From Tipula vernalis (lineage: Eukaryota; Arthropoda; Insecta; Diptera; Tipulidae): DNA of 64,000 bases. The DNA lies in the NCBI GenBank assembly GCA_958295665.1, contig OY282558.1:309848092-309912091 (forward strand), given 5' to 3'. The stretch's first letter is position 1; every line of letters starts with the position of its first letter. A program made the translations under genes and the position numbers. Below, in pieces: positions 32,266-42,645 of this stretch. The notes under the pieces were generated by a model. It made no database searches. It was not told the origin of the DNA and was given only the letters and a program-made list of their open reading frames with translations.

Positions 32266-33285
32266 TAAAAAATCCTAATCCATACGAATCGTTCGTTTAG
32301 TAAAACTTCTACAAAATTTTATTTTTGAAATCGCACTCAACTCTTAATGGCCAATATCGGCCATTGCCAACAATGATGACAAAGCTTTGGCTAGCACATG
32401 GAATAGGACCCTTAATTACCTAGTCAAAAAATCCTAATCCATACGAATCGTTCGTTTAGTAAAAGTTCTACAAAATTATCTTTTTGAAATCGCACTCAAC
32501 CCTTAAGTGCCAATATCGGCAATTGCCAACAATGATGACAAAGGTTTGGCTAGCACTTGGAATAGGACCCTTAATTACCTAATTAAAAAACCCTAATTTA
32601 TACGAATCGTTCATTTAGTAAAAGTTCTACAACATTATATTTTTGAAATCGCACTCAATTCTCAAGGGCAAATATCGGCCATTCCCAACATTGATGACAA
32701 AGGTTTTACACTTGGAATAGGCCCTTTAATTACTACAAGTCACAGCACCTTTAATTACCTAGTCAAAAACCCTAATCCATACGAATCGTTCGTTTAGTAA
32801 AATTTCTACAAAATTATCTTTTTGAAATCGCACTCAACCCTCAAGGGCCAATATCGGCCATTGACAAATATGATGCCAAAGGTTTGGCTAGCACATGGAA
32901 TGGGACCCTTAATTACCTAATTAAATAACCCTAATCCATACGAATCGTTCGTTTAGTAAAACTTCTACAAAATTATATTTTTGAAATCGCACTCAATTCT
33001 CAAGGGCTAATATCGGCCATTGACAGCAATGATGACAAAGGTTTGGGTAGCACTTGGAATAGGCCCTTTAATTACCACAAGTCAAAGCACTTGGAATAGG
33101 CCCTTTTATTACCTAGTCAAAAACCCTAATCCATACGAATCGTTCGTTTAGTAAAAGTTCTACAAAATTATATTATTGAAATCGCACTCAACTGTTAAAG
33201 GCCAATATCGCCCATTGCCAACAATGATGACAAAGGTGTGGCTAGCTCATGGAATAGGACCCTTAATTACCTAATTACAATGCTG
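32266..33285 (+). repeat. Six tandem repeats of about 160-195 bp
   Basis: Each unit starts CCTAATCCATACGAATCGTT (or close variant) at about 32273, 32431, 32591, 32770, 32930 and 33125. Each continues GTTTAGTAAAA, TTGAAATCGCACTCAA, CCAATATCGGCCATTG, AATGATGACAAAGG, and ends GGACCCTTAATTACC. Basic period is about 160 bp; two units carry an extra 20-35 bp made of repeated unit ends. No open frame is conserved. Satellite-like. Confidence 0.93.
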
Positions 33286-33682
33286 GGCAAATTATATTAC
33301 ACTGAGTAATTAAAATACTTTTCCTAGTTACAGCAAACTCAGTAATTAAAATATAAATTACAAATACTTTACATTTGTAAATTGATAAATTTGATTTGAC
33401 AAAATTCATTTAGTGAAAAAACGTATCATTAGAAAAAGATTATTAAGATTAGGTTTTATGCTGATGACTCTGGAACCAAATTTTAATAAGCCTTAAAAAA
33501 TGTAAATAAGAAATTTCAAAAACTGGGGTAATTAAAATACAAATTACAATTACTTAGAATTTAAGTAATTAAAATACAAGATACTGTTACTTGGAGAATG
33601 AGTAATTAAAATACAAATTACAAATTGTAATTTGTATTTTAATTACGTAATTCAAATACATGTAATTCGTTACTGCCCAGCC
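33286..33682. repeat. AT-rich MITE-like segment with GCTGGGCA ends
   Basis: GCTGGGCA at 33292 and its complement TGCCCAGC at 33674 bound about 390 bp rich in AATTAAAATAC and AAATTACAA words, including a hairpin near 33610-33650. Either a MITE joined to the tandem array or the terminal part of the same insertion. Confidence 0.55.
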
Positions 33683-34755
33683 TTGTCCGTACAGCACTCG
33701 GTTAGGAAAACATTGATAAAAAAAACAATTACATACAAATCAAACAAAAAATTCGATTTTTATTTTTTTAAAACTCAAATTACATTTAAGAACCTGAAAA
33801 TAATAATAATCATGATATAAATTAATTTACTTTCACGTTTGATATGATTTACTATTTAAACCACCTAAAACTATATCAAATTATTGTCCGTACACACAAA
33901 GAAGTTGAGGGAATTTGGTCAAAAAATTAGGTTTAATAATTGGTTTTGTAACCTATTCATGCAATGACACTTTGCAACCTCTTTTCATTGAGAAAGCCAA
34001 CTTCCGAGTTATTTCTGGGGAAAATTTTGGCCCATTCCTCCACAATGACCCGTTTTAATTGTTCCTTACTGCTAATTTGGTGTTCACGGATCTCTCGCTC
34101 TAAATAATGGCATAAATTATCAATGGGATTAAGATTTGGTGGCTGGGGAGGATAAGGAAGTGTTGACTTTACATTGTACAATAGCAATTCCTTCATCAGC
34201 TTTGACGAATGCTTCGGGCCATTGTCATGTACGGAGCGAAAATCTTGCTCATGTCCCATTTTCTCAGCACTTTTAAACACATTATTCTTTAAAATATCCA
34301 AATAATTAAACCGGTCCATTATGGTTTCAATGAATGTTAAATAAATTACACGCCTTCAGCTAAAATCTCCCCAAACCATTATACTTCCGTCACCATGCTT
34401 TACTCAAGTTCAATGTTGGGTTTCCGCCACACCATAACTCGCCCATCTGAACCAAAAACGTTAAATTTACTTTCGTCCGAGGGAATAACATTTTCCCAGA
34501 ACTGTTCGGGCTCACTCACATATCCCAATGCATATTCCAGGCGCTTTTAATATTTTGTTTGTCAGCAAATATATAAATTTCTTGCGTGTCGCACATCGAA
34601 ATATTCTTGTTTATGGAAAATATTGCGTATTATCTGAGGTTTTACAGCTCCTTTTTCGTATTGATAAATTTTGGCAACGATCGTTGGAGCACTAATACTG
34701 GCTTCTACCACCGTAGATAGTATAATAGCAAAATAGTACAATACTATTTTACTAT

Positions 34756-35268
34756 GGCGGGTATTACATTATCACATTTATATAATTGTTTGTTTGTTTG
34801 TTTCTTAATTTATTTTTTACCGTCCTACCTTACGCCTGGAGTAGCCAAATCGAGGACGGGCGGCTACAGATCCGTCTTTGAAAACCACCTGCACATTGCA
34901 TTGCTTCATGCCAACCCGTAGTGCTGACATGAAAGGTGGGTCGGCCCATGGATTCTGCACTCTCAACAGGGGGTCATAGATGTGTTCATCTTCATCACCG
35001 ATCGCAATCAGATGATGAAAAATCCCTTTTGCATCCCGCCCCTATAGGGATTCGAACCCGGTACCTCCCGATCCAACCGCCGCAGCTTTAACCACTGCGC
35101 CGTTTGCTCGGTACATTTATATAATTATATAAATATAATTATATTTTTTTTTGCAAAGAAAATATTGTTATATTTAGCTTCAAGAAGCTAAATATAACAG
35201 TATTTTCTTTGTACAAAAATATAATTATATTTATATAATTATATAAATGTGATAATGTAATACCCGCC
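34756..35268. mobile_element. Third-level MITE (GGCGGGTATTACATT ends)
   Basis: GGCGGGTATTACATTATCAC and the next 15 bp recur inverted at 35234-35268, both with TAT outside. The right half contains a further hairpin (TATATTTAGCTT / AAGCTAAATATA at about 35169-35199). Apart from the SINE it is about 190 bp. Confidence 0.85.
34788..35112 (-). mobile_element. tRNA-derived SINE, copy 2
   Basis: A 325-bp SINE on the minus strand between exact 14-bp duplications ACATTTATATAATT (34774-34787 and 35113-35126). Head at 35112 reading downward: ACCGAGCAAACGGCGCAGTG (A box), then GGTTCGAATCC (B box, about 35048-35058). Ends in a CAAA-type tail (TTTG repeats at 34790-34803 on plus). Same body as copy 1 at 20858-21261. 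Long exact duplications indicate target-primed reverse transcription by a LINE partner. Confidence 0.93.
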
Positions 35269-36227
35269 TATCTGCCATAGTCGGTTTTACACCGCAAAAA
35301 TATTCATAAATACAGAAAATGAAAACAAAATAATGAAAAAGCATAATTTCCCCTAACACATAAATATTTCCAGACTAATTTATTAACAATACACTGTCAT
35401 AAATTTTCCTTCTACAATAAAATAAAATAAAATATAATAGGTATTAAAATTTGATAGCTACCAAATTAAAATATTATTTGTATTTTATTTTTGCTATTAT
35501 ACTATCAAAACATCGGTTTTACACCGGATAGCAAATTAGTATTTTACTATTTTGCTATTTTACTATCTACGGTGGAAACTCGGTATAAGCTTTCAATTCT
35601 GTTTTATTTACTTCTCTATTAGATGTATTTGACGTTTATTCATCTTTGGGTTGCGACCACGCCCAGCACCCATCTCAAGTGATTTGGGTTTTTGGGAGTT
35701 CTGGATGATATATTGAATCGAAAATCGCAGGCGATTAGTTGTTTTGAAAACTTCCTATAAACTTTTACCTTCACTCTCCAATTTAATGATCAATTTTTTT
35801 AATTTCTACACTATTTTTAGTACGTAAATCACACATTTTTAATTAACTGGACAATATTTCATTCACCGTGAAAAAGTACGACTAATTAACTTCTACGCAA
35901 AAAAAACAATTTGTAATTTACCGTTAGTTGAAAATAGGAGAAGAACAAATAATAAATTGTTAATGTGCTAGTGTTAAATTTCACAAAAGTGCAAGTGTAC
36001 GGACAATTATTTGAGATCGTATTAGGATGTTGAAATAGTAAATCATATCAAACGTAAAAGTAAATTAATTTATATCATGATTATTATTATTTTCAGGTTC
36101 TTAAATGTAATTTGAGTTAAAAAAAATAAAAACAGAATTTTTTGGTTAATTTGTAATTGTTTTTTATCAATGTTTCTTTAACCGAGTGGTGTATGGACAA
36201 TTTTTTGAGAGAGTGTACATAAAGGTC

Positions 36228-36812
36228 GTGTTCAATCGGGCAAAAATGATAAAAAATATCATGATATTTTATCCCACCCTAACTTCATTCCGTAATACTG
36301 TACGTCAAACCCGATTGAACAACCAAAATTGATAAAAAATGATAAATTGATTTTAAATGTTACATTTGGTTTTAAATCGCTTCGTAAAATTCAATAAACT
36401 CGTTTTGTCGTCAGTTTTTTAATTAAATGTTATATTTTTTAATTATTTTTTTTTTATAAATTATTTTGATATCGAAACTATTTGGGTTTTATCCAAATAT
36501 TGGAGACACAAATAATTTTAGTTTGAGTTTTATTGTGTTTGTATTCTCAGACAAAACTACGAAACATAAATGATTATTTATGTTTAAATACATAGGTGAC
36601 TGTGTAAATACTATATAAATATCTTAAAAAAGCAAATTTAATTTAATTTAATTACCGAAAATATCATAAAGAAAATAAATTCAAAATTGACAGCAGGAAC
36701 CCAAAAAACCAAGAAAAAAGTTGGTTTTTTTGTGTGATAAATGAGTGCGTTTAATGCCAAAAGTGATAAAAAATATCATGATATTTTTTATCATTTTTGC
36801 CCGATTGAACAC
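36228..36812. mobile_element. MITE with GTGTTCAATCGGGC ends, 585 bp
   Basis: GTGTTCAATCGGGCAAAAAT and about 30 more bp (through ATAAAAAATATCATGATAT) recur inverted at 36765-36812. An internal CCGATTGAACA block near 36309 echoes the end. Non-coding. It starts 13 bp after the Tc1 element ends. Confidence 0.88.
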
Positions 36813-37440
36813 TAGGAAAAACTACATCGCATGTAGATTTTTAAATGTGTCCTCGCTAAATGCACATTTTCCATTTCGGACGCACTCTTATGTTAAATTC
36901 TTTCGGAAAAAAAAACACCCTGAGGGTAAAAAATTTTACTCGAAGGGTAACAATTTGACATTACAAATTCTTTCTGGGAAAATAAAGCACTTTATTTTTT
37001 GCTCGAGAGCATTTTGCTTTACTCTAGATTTTTTCATAGATTTGCTTTACTCTTTACAAATACATCGAAATGTGAAATGTCAAAGTGAATTGGAAACAAA
37101 AATAAAACTTCATTTTGATATTTCATTTGTTGTTTATTGAATATTAATGCGCTAAAATTAATTGGTTCCATCTTTTTGTTATCAAAATAAAAAAAGTTTT
37201 ACTGATCTGACTGACAGTAAAACATAACCTCACTTTATTTTGCTCTTTTTACACCAACACAACTACTAAAATATTTTCATATTCTTTAGGAGATAAAAAA
37301 GTTACTTTATTTCGAGTAACCCGAAAGAATTTGACATAAGTATTGTTTAATATTATGCAATATGTACAATAATTCAAAATATTTAAAAAAAAAACTCAAC
37401 TCAAACTTTAAATGCGTTTTCTCAACATTTTGTTTTTTGC
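36813..37440. other. Spacer, no gene
   Basis: A 131-codon plus frame overlaps the MITE end and this spacer without any recognised motif. Nothing else supported. Confidence 0.4.
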
Positions 37441-37566
37441 AGATATCCTATTTTTGTTTAATCCAGCCGTGTTTTCCATGAGAACAGCACTAGAACTCGA
37501 TAAACTTTAAATTCCTTTTATTCTATGTAAACCGAAAAAAAAAATTAATTCATAAAGCGGCAATAT

Positions 37567-37828
37567 TAGTCGTGTTTTTTTATTCGCTTCGGATAGCTGC
37601 TATCGAGAGCCGTCATTTTTCTACGCTTAAATTTAAATTTGACGCGCTATTTATTGGTAAACTAAACTTATTTAACATCAAACTATCATTTTTAATTCAA
37701 TTGTTTAGCGAAAACTTGATATAAAAAATATTTGGCTCTACCTATTTATACGGAGCGCTATCCGGAGCCACTTTTCATATGACGGCTCTCGATAGCAGCT
37801 ATCCGGAGCGAATAAAAAAACGCGACTA
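37567..37828. mobile_element. MITE A (TAGTCGTG ends)
   Basis: About 55-bp inverted ends: TTTTTTTATTCGCTTCGGAT, then AGCTGCTATCGAGAGCCGTC at the left, the complement at the right. A second partial copy of one end is at 58161-58236. Non-coding, 262 bp. Confidence 0.88.
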
Positions 37829-37830
37829 TT

Positions 37831-38080
37831 AGCTGTATTTTGTTGAGAAATTTACAACAACAATCGCACGTGACAGGAATTAAATAATTCGAATAAAAAA
37901 TTTGAATTATTTAATTCGAGCTAGAACAAATAAAATACGTAACTGGTTGAATTAAAAACAGAAGAAATACCAACATAGAATTTAAAAATTAAATCGAAAA
38001 AATATTTCGCGGCTTATTCTGTTAAGAAAAAAATAACTCCGAAATAATTCGAATTAATTTTTTCTCAACAAAATACAGCT
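37831..38080. mobile_element. MITE B (AGCTGTATTTTGTTGAG ends)
   Basis: AGCTGTATTTTGTTGAGAAA at the left and its exact complement at the right; ATT/ATTA outside. Starts 2 bp after MITE A. An internal hairpin of TAAATAATTCGAAT lies near 37883-37915. 250 bp, non-coding. Confidence 0.85.
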
Positions 38081-38300
38081 ATTAATACACATTTTAAGTT
38101 TAGAAATTTCCCCTATCAGCAAAGCATTCCCTAGATACATATTTAATTTAATATCGTTTTTCTTAAATGAAAAATCTTACAATACTAAATTTTGATTTCT
38201 ACGTTTCAAGAAGAATAATTGATAAATATATGATTTGAAATCAATTAATAAAATTTTGTTTATAGTTATTTAATTAATGTTTTACTAAAACCCCTTTTAG

Positions 38301-38764
38301 TACGTTTATGCTTAGGGTTCAACCTGGTTTGAACCTAGGTTAACTTTTACTATAAACGGAGTCGAGTCATCTTGTAGTTAACTCGACTCGACCTAAAAAA
38401 TTTCTAGGGTCGAGTCGAGTTAACTCTAAAAACCTTCACTATAAACGGAGTCGAGTCGAAAAATAAAAACAACAAAAAAATAATAATAAAAAGACACCAT
38501 TTTGATTTCTTAATTCGTGTGCGAATCTTCGATTTTTGTGTGGCAATAAAACTTTCCTATTTTATTTTTATAAAATTCAGAAAATAATACAAGAAAAACA
38601 TATAAACATACGATAGTAAATGAATTTTTTTGACGTTTCTGACTCGGTTTCAACCTAGTTTCGACTCGACTACGATTTGACTCTGCAGTATAAACGCTAA
38701 AAAAGATAACTACAAGATGATCCAAAGTTAACTAAAAGATGACTCGACTCTGAGCATAAACGTA
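38301..38764. mobile_element. MITE C, rich in GAGTCGAGTC words
   Basis: Ends TACGTTTATGCTTAG and complement, including the TA target. The interior carries many copies of GAGTCGAG / CTCGACTC and two copies of ACTATAAACGGAGTCGAGTC, at about 38349 and 38441. Absent from the related sequence at 12250-12280, which acts as an empty site. 464 bp, non-coding. Confidence 0.85.
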
Positions 38765-39512
38765 TTCTTTGTTTACAAACACATCTTTACACCTCATGAC
38801 GTCACACCTTTCGTTCATGTTTTTTTTTATAATAAAAAAATGTTGATAAATAGCAAAGAGTTTAAACTAAAGAGGAGAAACAAACATTTTTTTCTCACAT
38901 GTAAAAAACCATTTAGTTTTTATTGTTGTTAAAGAGTGGTTGTGCGTAATTTGTTTATTTCTGGTTTATTGTAATTTAAAGTCTTTGATAAATAGTTAGT
39001 AAAATCTTACGTCATTGATTTCGTTTTTATAATTTTATAGTGTATTTTGCACATATCCATACAAAGAAAAAGTAAATTTGTACAGTTTTATTTTAATTAT
39101 ATTTAAAATATGTTTTACTCAAAGGTTTGATTTAAATATAAACCTAAAAATATTTTCTGTTACAAGTATTTGTCATTCATAAAATTTTAATCAAAAATGT
39201 TCAATTTTAGATGCGTTCTTATGGGAAATCGTAAAATGTATCCCCCTTAAATTAAGCTTCTTTTAAACTTAGTCTAAACCTGATGGCTTGTATATTTAGG
39301 AAGCTTTGCTAACAGTTATTTCATCAATATTTTCTTATTTCTGGGTGACGTCATTACACGTGACTACACTCGATAAATTCATGGGTTTATCAAGTGTAAC
39401 TAAAAATAAGCTAAAATTGTAACTATTTATTGCTGTAACAGCTTAAAATGTGTATTTATGTTAAATGCACCACACATTAGCGCTTTATGAATTAATTTTT
39501 TTTCGGTTTACA

Positions 39513-40212
39513 TACATACTGCCGTGCTAAACAAGTTTTACTGATCTACATTTTTGGTGAAATTGAGTTATTGATGCCAATTAAAAGGTATTAATATCCT
39601 TTATATTTTACATAAATAAATATAATTAAATCTACTTTAATAAATGCATTATTAAACAAAATAAATTTCGTTCTAATCGAAAAAAATAGCAAATTTGAAG
39701 TAACACCGACTTAACTACTTGATATTAAACATGAACGCCTTATCTATGGCACAAATAAGGTCCTTTTCTTTAAAATATGTAAGTTAAGTTACTTTTGCTT
39801 ATTTTCATAATTGAAATTGCATTTATGGCAATTTAAGAATTTTCATTTTCAATAGCAAAATTGACTTATTTGAAATTTTCTATACGTGAATTGAATCAAT
39901 AATAACTTTTGCCCACGACTGACGTATAATATACTTATTATACGTTTGTTTCTTCACTTATAATGATATCCATTATTCACTGCTAGTTTATTTAGTAGGC
40001 GGCCCTTCCTCCATAATTCACTACTACCAAATAAAAGTTTCATTTTTGAAATTTTGAAATTTTATCTAGTAGTCTCTTGCTATTTTCATTATTAAATTAA
40101 GACGTCAAAATGTCGACGAAATTATTTTAGGTTTATTTAAAGGATTTTATAATATACATAACACAATTTTTTATCGGTCGTGGACAAAGTATCGTATTCT
40201 ACTCGCATATAA
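39513..40212. other. AT-rich DNA, no gene
   Basis: The first about 50 bp continue the repeat interrupted at 37526 (matching 42541-42560 inverted). No further feature recognised. Confidence 0.4.
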
Positions 40213-40293
40213 TGGCTGTTATTCACTCAGATGATTTACGACACTCGCCTATCGGCTGGTGTCGGTAAACTTCATCTTCGTGAATAACAGCTA
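40213..40293. repeat. Short foldback, arms about 33 bp
   Basis: TGGCTGTTATTCACTCAGAT and ACGACAC at the left pair with GTGTCGGTAA and ATCTTCGTGAATAACAGCTA at the right around a 14-nt loop. Confidence 0.8.
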
Positions 40294-40710
40294 TCTTTAT
40301 TTGCTTGTTGAATAATATACTAATATATAGTACAAGGACTTTTAACTTATCTTAATGTAATGTTATTCTGTACTACAAATGAACCACTTAATGAATTTAC
40401 CAATTTCGGATCCTCCGGCAATCGGTAGAGGTTGAATTGTTTTAATGGATCGTCAATTATTATAAGTCTTGTGATAAAAAATATTAATTTTTAATTCAAT
40501 TTGATTGAATTTTTGTAATTTTTCAGTTGACTGACATGTTATGAATTAATTTAAACCACATACTAGATTTTTAAGCTATTTAAAAACGATCTTATAAATA
40601 ATTTTATGATTTCAATAGTTGTTTTTAATTTTGTTATAAATAAATATAATATAGCAATTAAACTAGTCTTTGGTTACAAAAGTTTTACCAAATCCTATTT
40701 GCAAATCCCC

Positions 40711-42015
40711 AGTTGTACTTTGCGTGAGCAATCGAGAAATTTTGTTTGAGATGGCACGTTAAAAACATGAAACAGAAGTATCCCTGTTGTACGACTGAGC
40801 GCTCCAAGAGCGATCAATGATCAATCACGGTGATGCTCTCTTATACCTCACCGTGATCATCACTTTATACCATATTTCGTAAAAATAGCACGGAAAAATG
40901 CGAACATTGTAATTTACTACATGAAAAACAAATTAAAGAAAGCCGAAGATTTCTGTTCAAATAATAAATAATCGGGTGATTGCGTACGCCCGCAAATAAA
41001 TCGTATATTGTGCGGAGTATTATTATGCCCAGCTTATAATATTTGAAATAGTTGTTGGTTGTTTTAAATCCAAAAATAAAAATGCAATAATACAATATGG
41101 ATGTACAATTTTATTTTTATATAAATATGATGATGTTTACTGTTCTGCAGTTGAAATGTAAGAGAGAGATTATTATTTTTTTAACATTAATGACGAATCA
41201 ATTTTGACTCAGATAGTACTAAATTTTTACATCAGAGCTAAATAATTATGGAACGCATTCATAATTATTACATATATACTATTTACACTAGATGGCAATT
41301 CAAAATAAATTATGTTACATTCAATTCACATTTGTAAGGTTCAAGTGTTTAAACTTTTTACATCAGAGTTTAAGCTAAATAATTATGGAACGCATTCATA
41401 ATTATTACATATATACTAAATATTTACAATAGATGGCAATTCAAATTAAATCATTTTACATTCAATTCACATTTGTAAGGTTTTAAATGTCAATGAAATG
41501 TCAATTCTACATAAACAAAAGGTAAGCAATAAATATATAAATTTAAATTAAATTAATTACAAAATTGAATTATTTTAGGATAATTATCAAATAGATGAAA
41601 TGTTAAAATGAGATAAGTATTAATTTTATGTATATAAATTTAAGTTGGATTTACATTACTAACAATTATTTCTTAATTTTAGATTTGAAATCAATCATAG
41701 TAGTAGTAAATATCTGCTACAGTGTTGGATCGCAACAATTTCTTTTTTTTTTGCTTTATACTTCTGTTTCATGTTTTAACGTGCCATCTCAAACAAAATT
41801 TCTCGATTGCTCACGCAAAGTACAACTGGGAGCAAAAAAAAGAAATCTTCGGCTTTCTTTAATTTGTTTTTCATGTAGTAAATTACAATGTTCGTATTTT
41901 TCCGTTCTTTTTTTCGAAATATGGTATATAAAGTGATGATCACGGTGAGGTATAAGAGAGCATCACCGTGATTGATCATTGAGCGCTCTTGGAGCGCTCA
42001 GTCGTACAACAGGGG
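40711..42015. repeat. Inverted repeat with permuted blocks
   Basis: Block A (40711-40780) and block B (40781-40955) both recur inverted downstream, but in the order A' (41759-41827) then B' (41842-42015), not B' then A' as a simple inverted repeat would give. A contains GATGGCACGTTAAAAACATG; B contains GAGCGCTCCAAGAGCG and TCACGGTGATGCTCTCTTAT. Between them are about 800 bp with a tandem duplication. No coding domain recognised. Confidence 0.85.
41226..41484 (+). repeat. Tandem duplication, unit about 131 bp
   Basis: TTTTTACATCAGAG through AATAATTATGGAACGCATTC, TACATATATACT, AGATGGCAATTCAAA and TTCACATTTGTAAGGTT occurs twice (from about 41226 and 41357) with small indels. Lies between the permuted inverted blocks. 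Confidence 0.88.
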
Positions 42016-42540
42016 TATTTCATAAAATCCGAGAAACTAAGGTGTTTAAGGTCTTACATCTTAAATTTTAGATAAGGTATATATTTTTTATATATAATAA
42101 ACGATTTCAACATCTCTTTGTAGTAAACACGACTTTGGTAGCATTTAAGGTTGTATTCTATAGTTTATTTTGAAAATAAATGTAATGATAAACTAAACAT
42201 AAATACCTTAAATGGCAGATAAGGTATATATTCTTCTTATTAACACAGGATTTTAGTTTTTCTTTTTTGATATAAATGACTTAATTGCACTTAAGTTATT
42301 TTTGTTTAGTACGAATCGATTATTTATAAAGCCTATTTAAAGTAAAAGACTAATTCTACAAATTATTAATTAATTATGTGTAATTTATTGTTATTTTCTC
42401 GAGAAACATATTATTTATGATCTAATGCATAATTTGAAGTCTTTGAAAGTAAATTAAATCCGCTTTTAAGCAACTTATTCCCCAAATATTTCGAAAAACT
42501 TTAACATCAATTTCCTCGAAATGCGATTTTTGCAGATCAG
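42016..42540. other. AT-rich DNA with a degenerate direct repeat
   Basis: AGATAAGGTATATATT occurs at about 42069 and 42220. No gene recognised. Confidence 0.4.
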
Positions 42541-42645
42541 TAAAACATGTTTAGCACGGCAGCATAGAATAAAAGAAATTTAAAGTTTATCGAGTTCTAG
42601 TGCAGTTCTCATGGAAAACATGGCTTTCGACAGATTTTATAAAAT
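42541..42645 (-). repeat. Uninterrupted relative of the 37.5-kb insertion site
   Basis: In reverse complement this reads CACTAGAACTCGATAAACTT, then TTTTATTCTATG, CTGCCGTGCTAAAC and TTTTACTGATCTGC. In the other copy the 2-kb element at 37526-39512 separates the TTTTATTCTA part from the CTGCCGTGC part. Confidence 0.85.

Larger units (their letters stand above)
32264..33682. mobile_element. 1.4-kb insertion in the left TIR, 11-bp duplication
   Basis: The insertion sits between exact copies of TTGTCCGTACA (32253-32263 and 33683-33693). The intact right TIR shows the uninterrupted order, so 1419 bp were added with an 11-bp target repeat. It comprises six tandem units and then an AT-rich segment ending CTGCCCAGCC. 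Neither end shows a classical TIR of the whole insertion. Confidence 0.8.
34708..35575. mobile_element. Second-level TIR element (CCACCGTAGATAGTA ends)
   Basis: CCACCGTAGATAGTATAATA at the left is answered at the right by the complement of CCACCGTAGATAGTAAAATA, each followed by GCAAAATAGTA. It interrupts the Tc1 transposase and contains the GGCGGG MITE. No coding content. Confidence 0.75.
33957..35850 (-). pseudogene. Tc1-type transposase, decayed and interrupted
   Basis: The longest piece (33957-34319, 120 codons) carries RSVHDNGPKHSS and NLNPIDNLCHYLEREI, corresponding to the second and third catalytic blocks (usually QDN and LNPIENLW). Here QD reads HD and the last acidic residue is D rather than E. 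Upstream pieces at 34330-34520 read SDESKFNVFGSDGRVMVW, the first catalytic Asp block. Near 35650-35720 a GRGRNPK patch resembles the GRPR-like motif between the DNA-binding domains. Frameshifts, stops and the 34708-35575 insertion break it. Confidence 0.85.
32238..36215 (-). mobile_element. Tc1-type element with IR/DR ends, heavily invaded
   Basis: Outer ends CACTGTATCAAAAAATTGTC (left) and the complement CACTCTCTCAAAAAATTGTC (right), each flanked by TA. Within each long TIR (about 220 bp) the motif TTGTCCGTACA, or a one-base variant, occurs near the outer end and again near the inner end (about 33886 and 35997). This is the two-site IR/DR layout of several Tc1 elements. Removing the insertions at 32264-33693 and 34708-35575 leaves about 1.7 kb, the normal size for the class. 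The transposase on the minus strand is decayed. Confidence 0.88.
37526..39512. mobile_element. TA-targeting TIR element, about 2 kb, multiply invaded
   Basis: Ends TGTAAACCGAAAAAAAAAAT and inverted counterpart, with TAAT, TCATAAAGCG shared further in; TA borders both sides (37524-37525, 39513-39514). The flanks CGATAAACTTTAAATTCCTT and ACTGCCGTGCTAAAC are adjacent in an inverted, uninterrupted relative at 42541-42640, confirming the limits. Three MITEs lie inside (37567-37828, 37831-38080, 38301-38764), leaving about 1 kb of own sequence. Tc1/mariner-type by TA target only; no transposase seen. Confidence 0.8.

Noticed and set aside
32266..33285. CRISPR-like array
   Set aside because: The units are contiguous tandem repeats of about 160 bp without unique spacers, in a eukaryotic context.
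36745..37140. 131-codon plus frame
   Set aside because: Starts inside the right TIR of the 36228-36812 MITE and shows no recognised domain; composition fits chance in AT-rich DNA.
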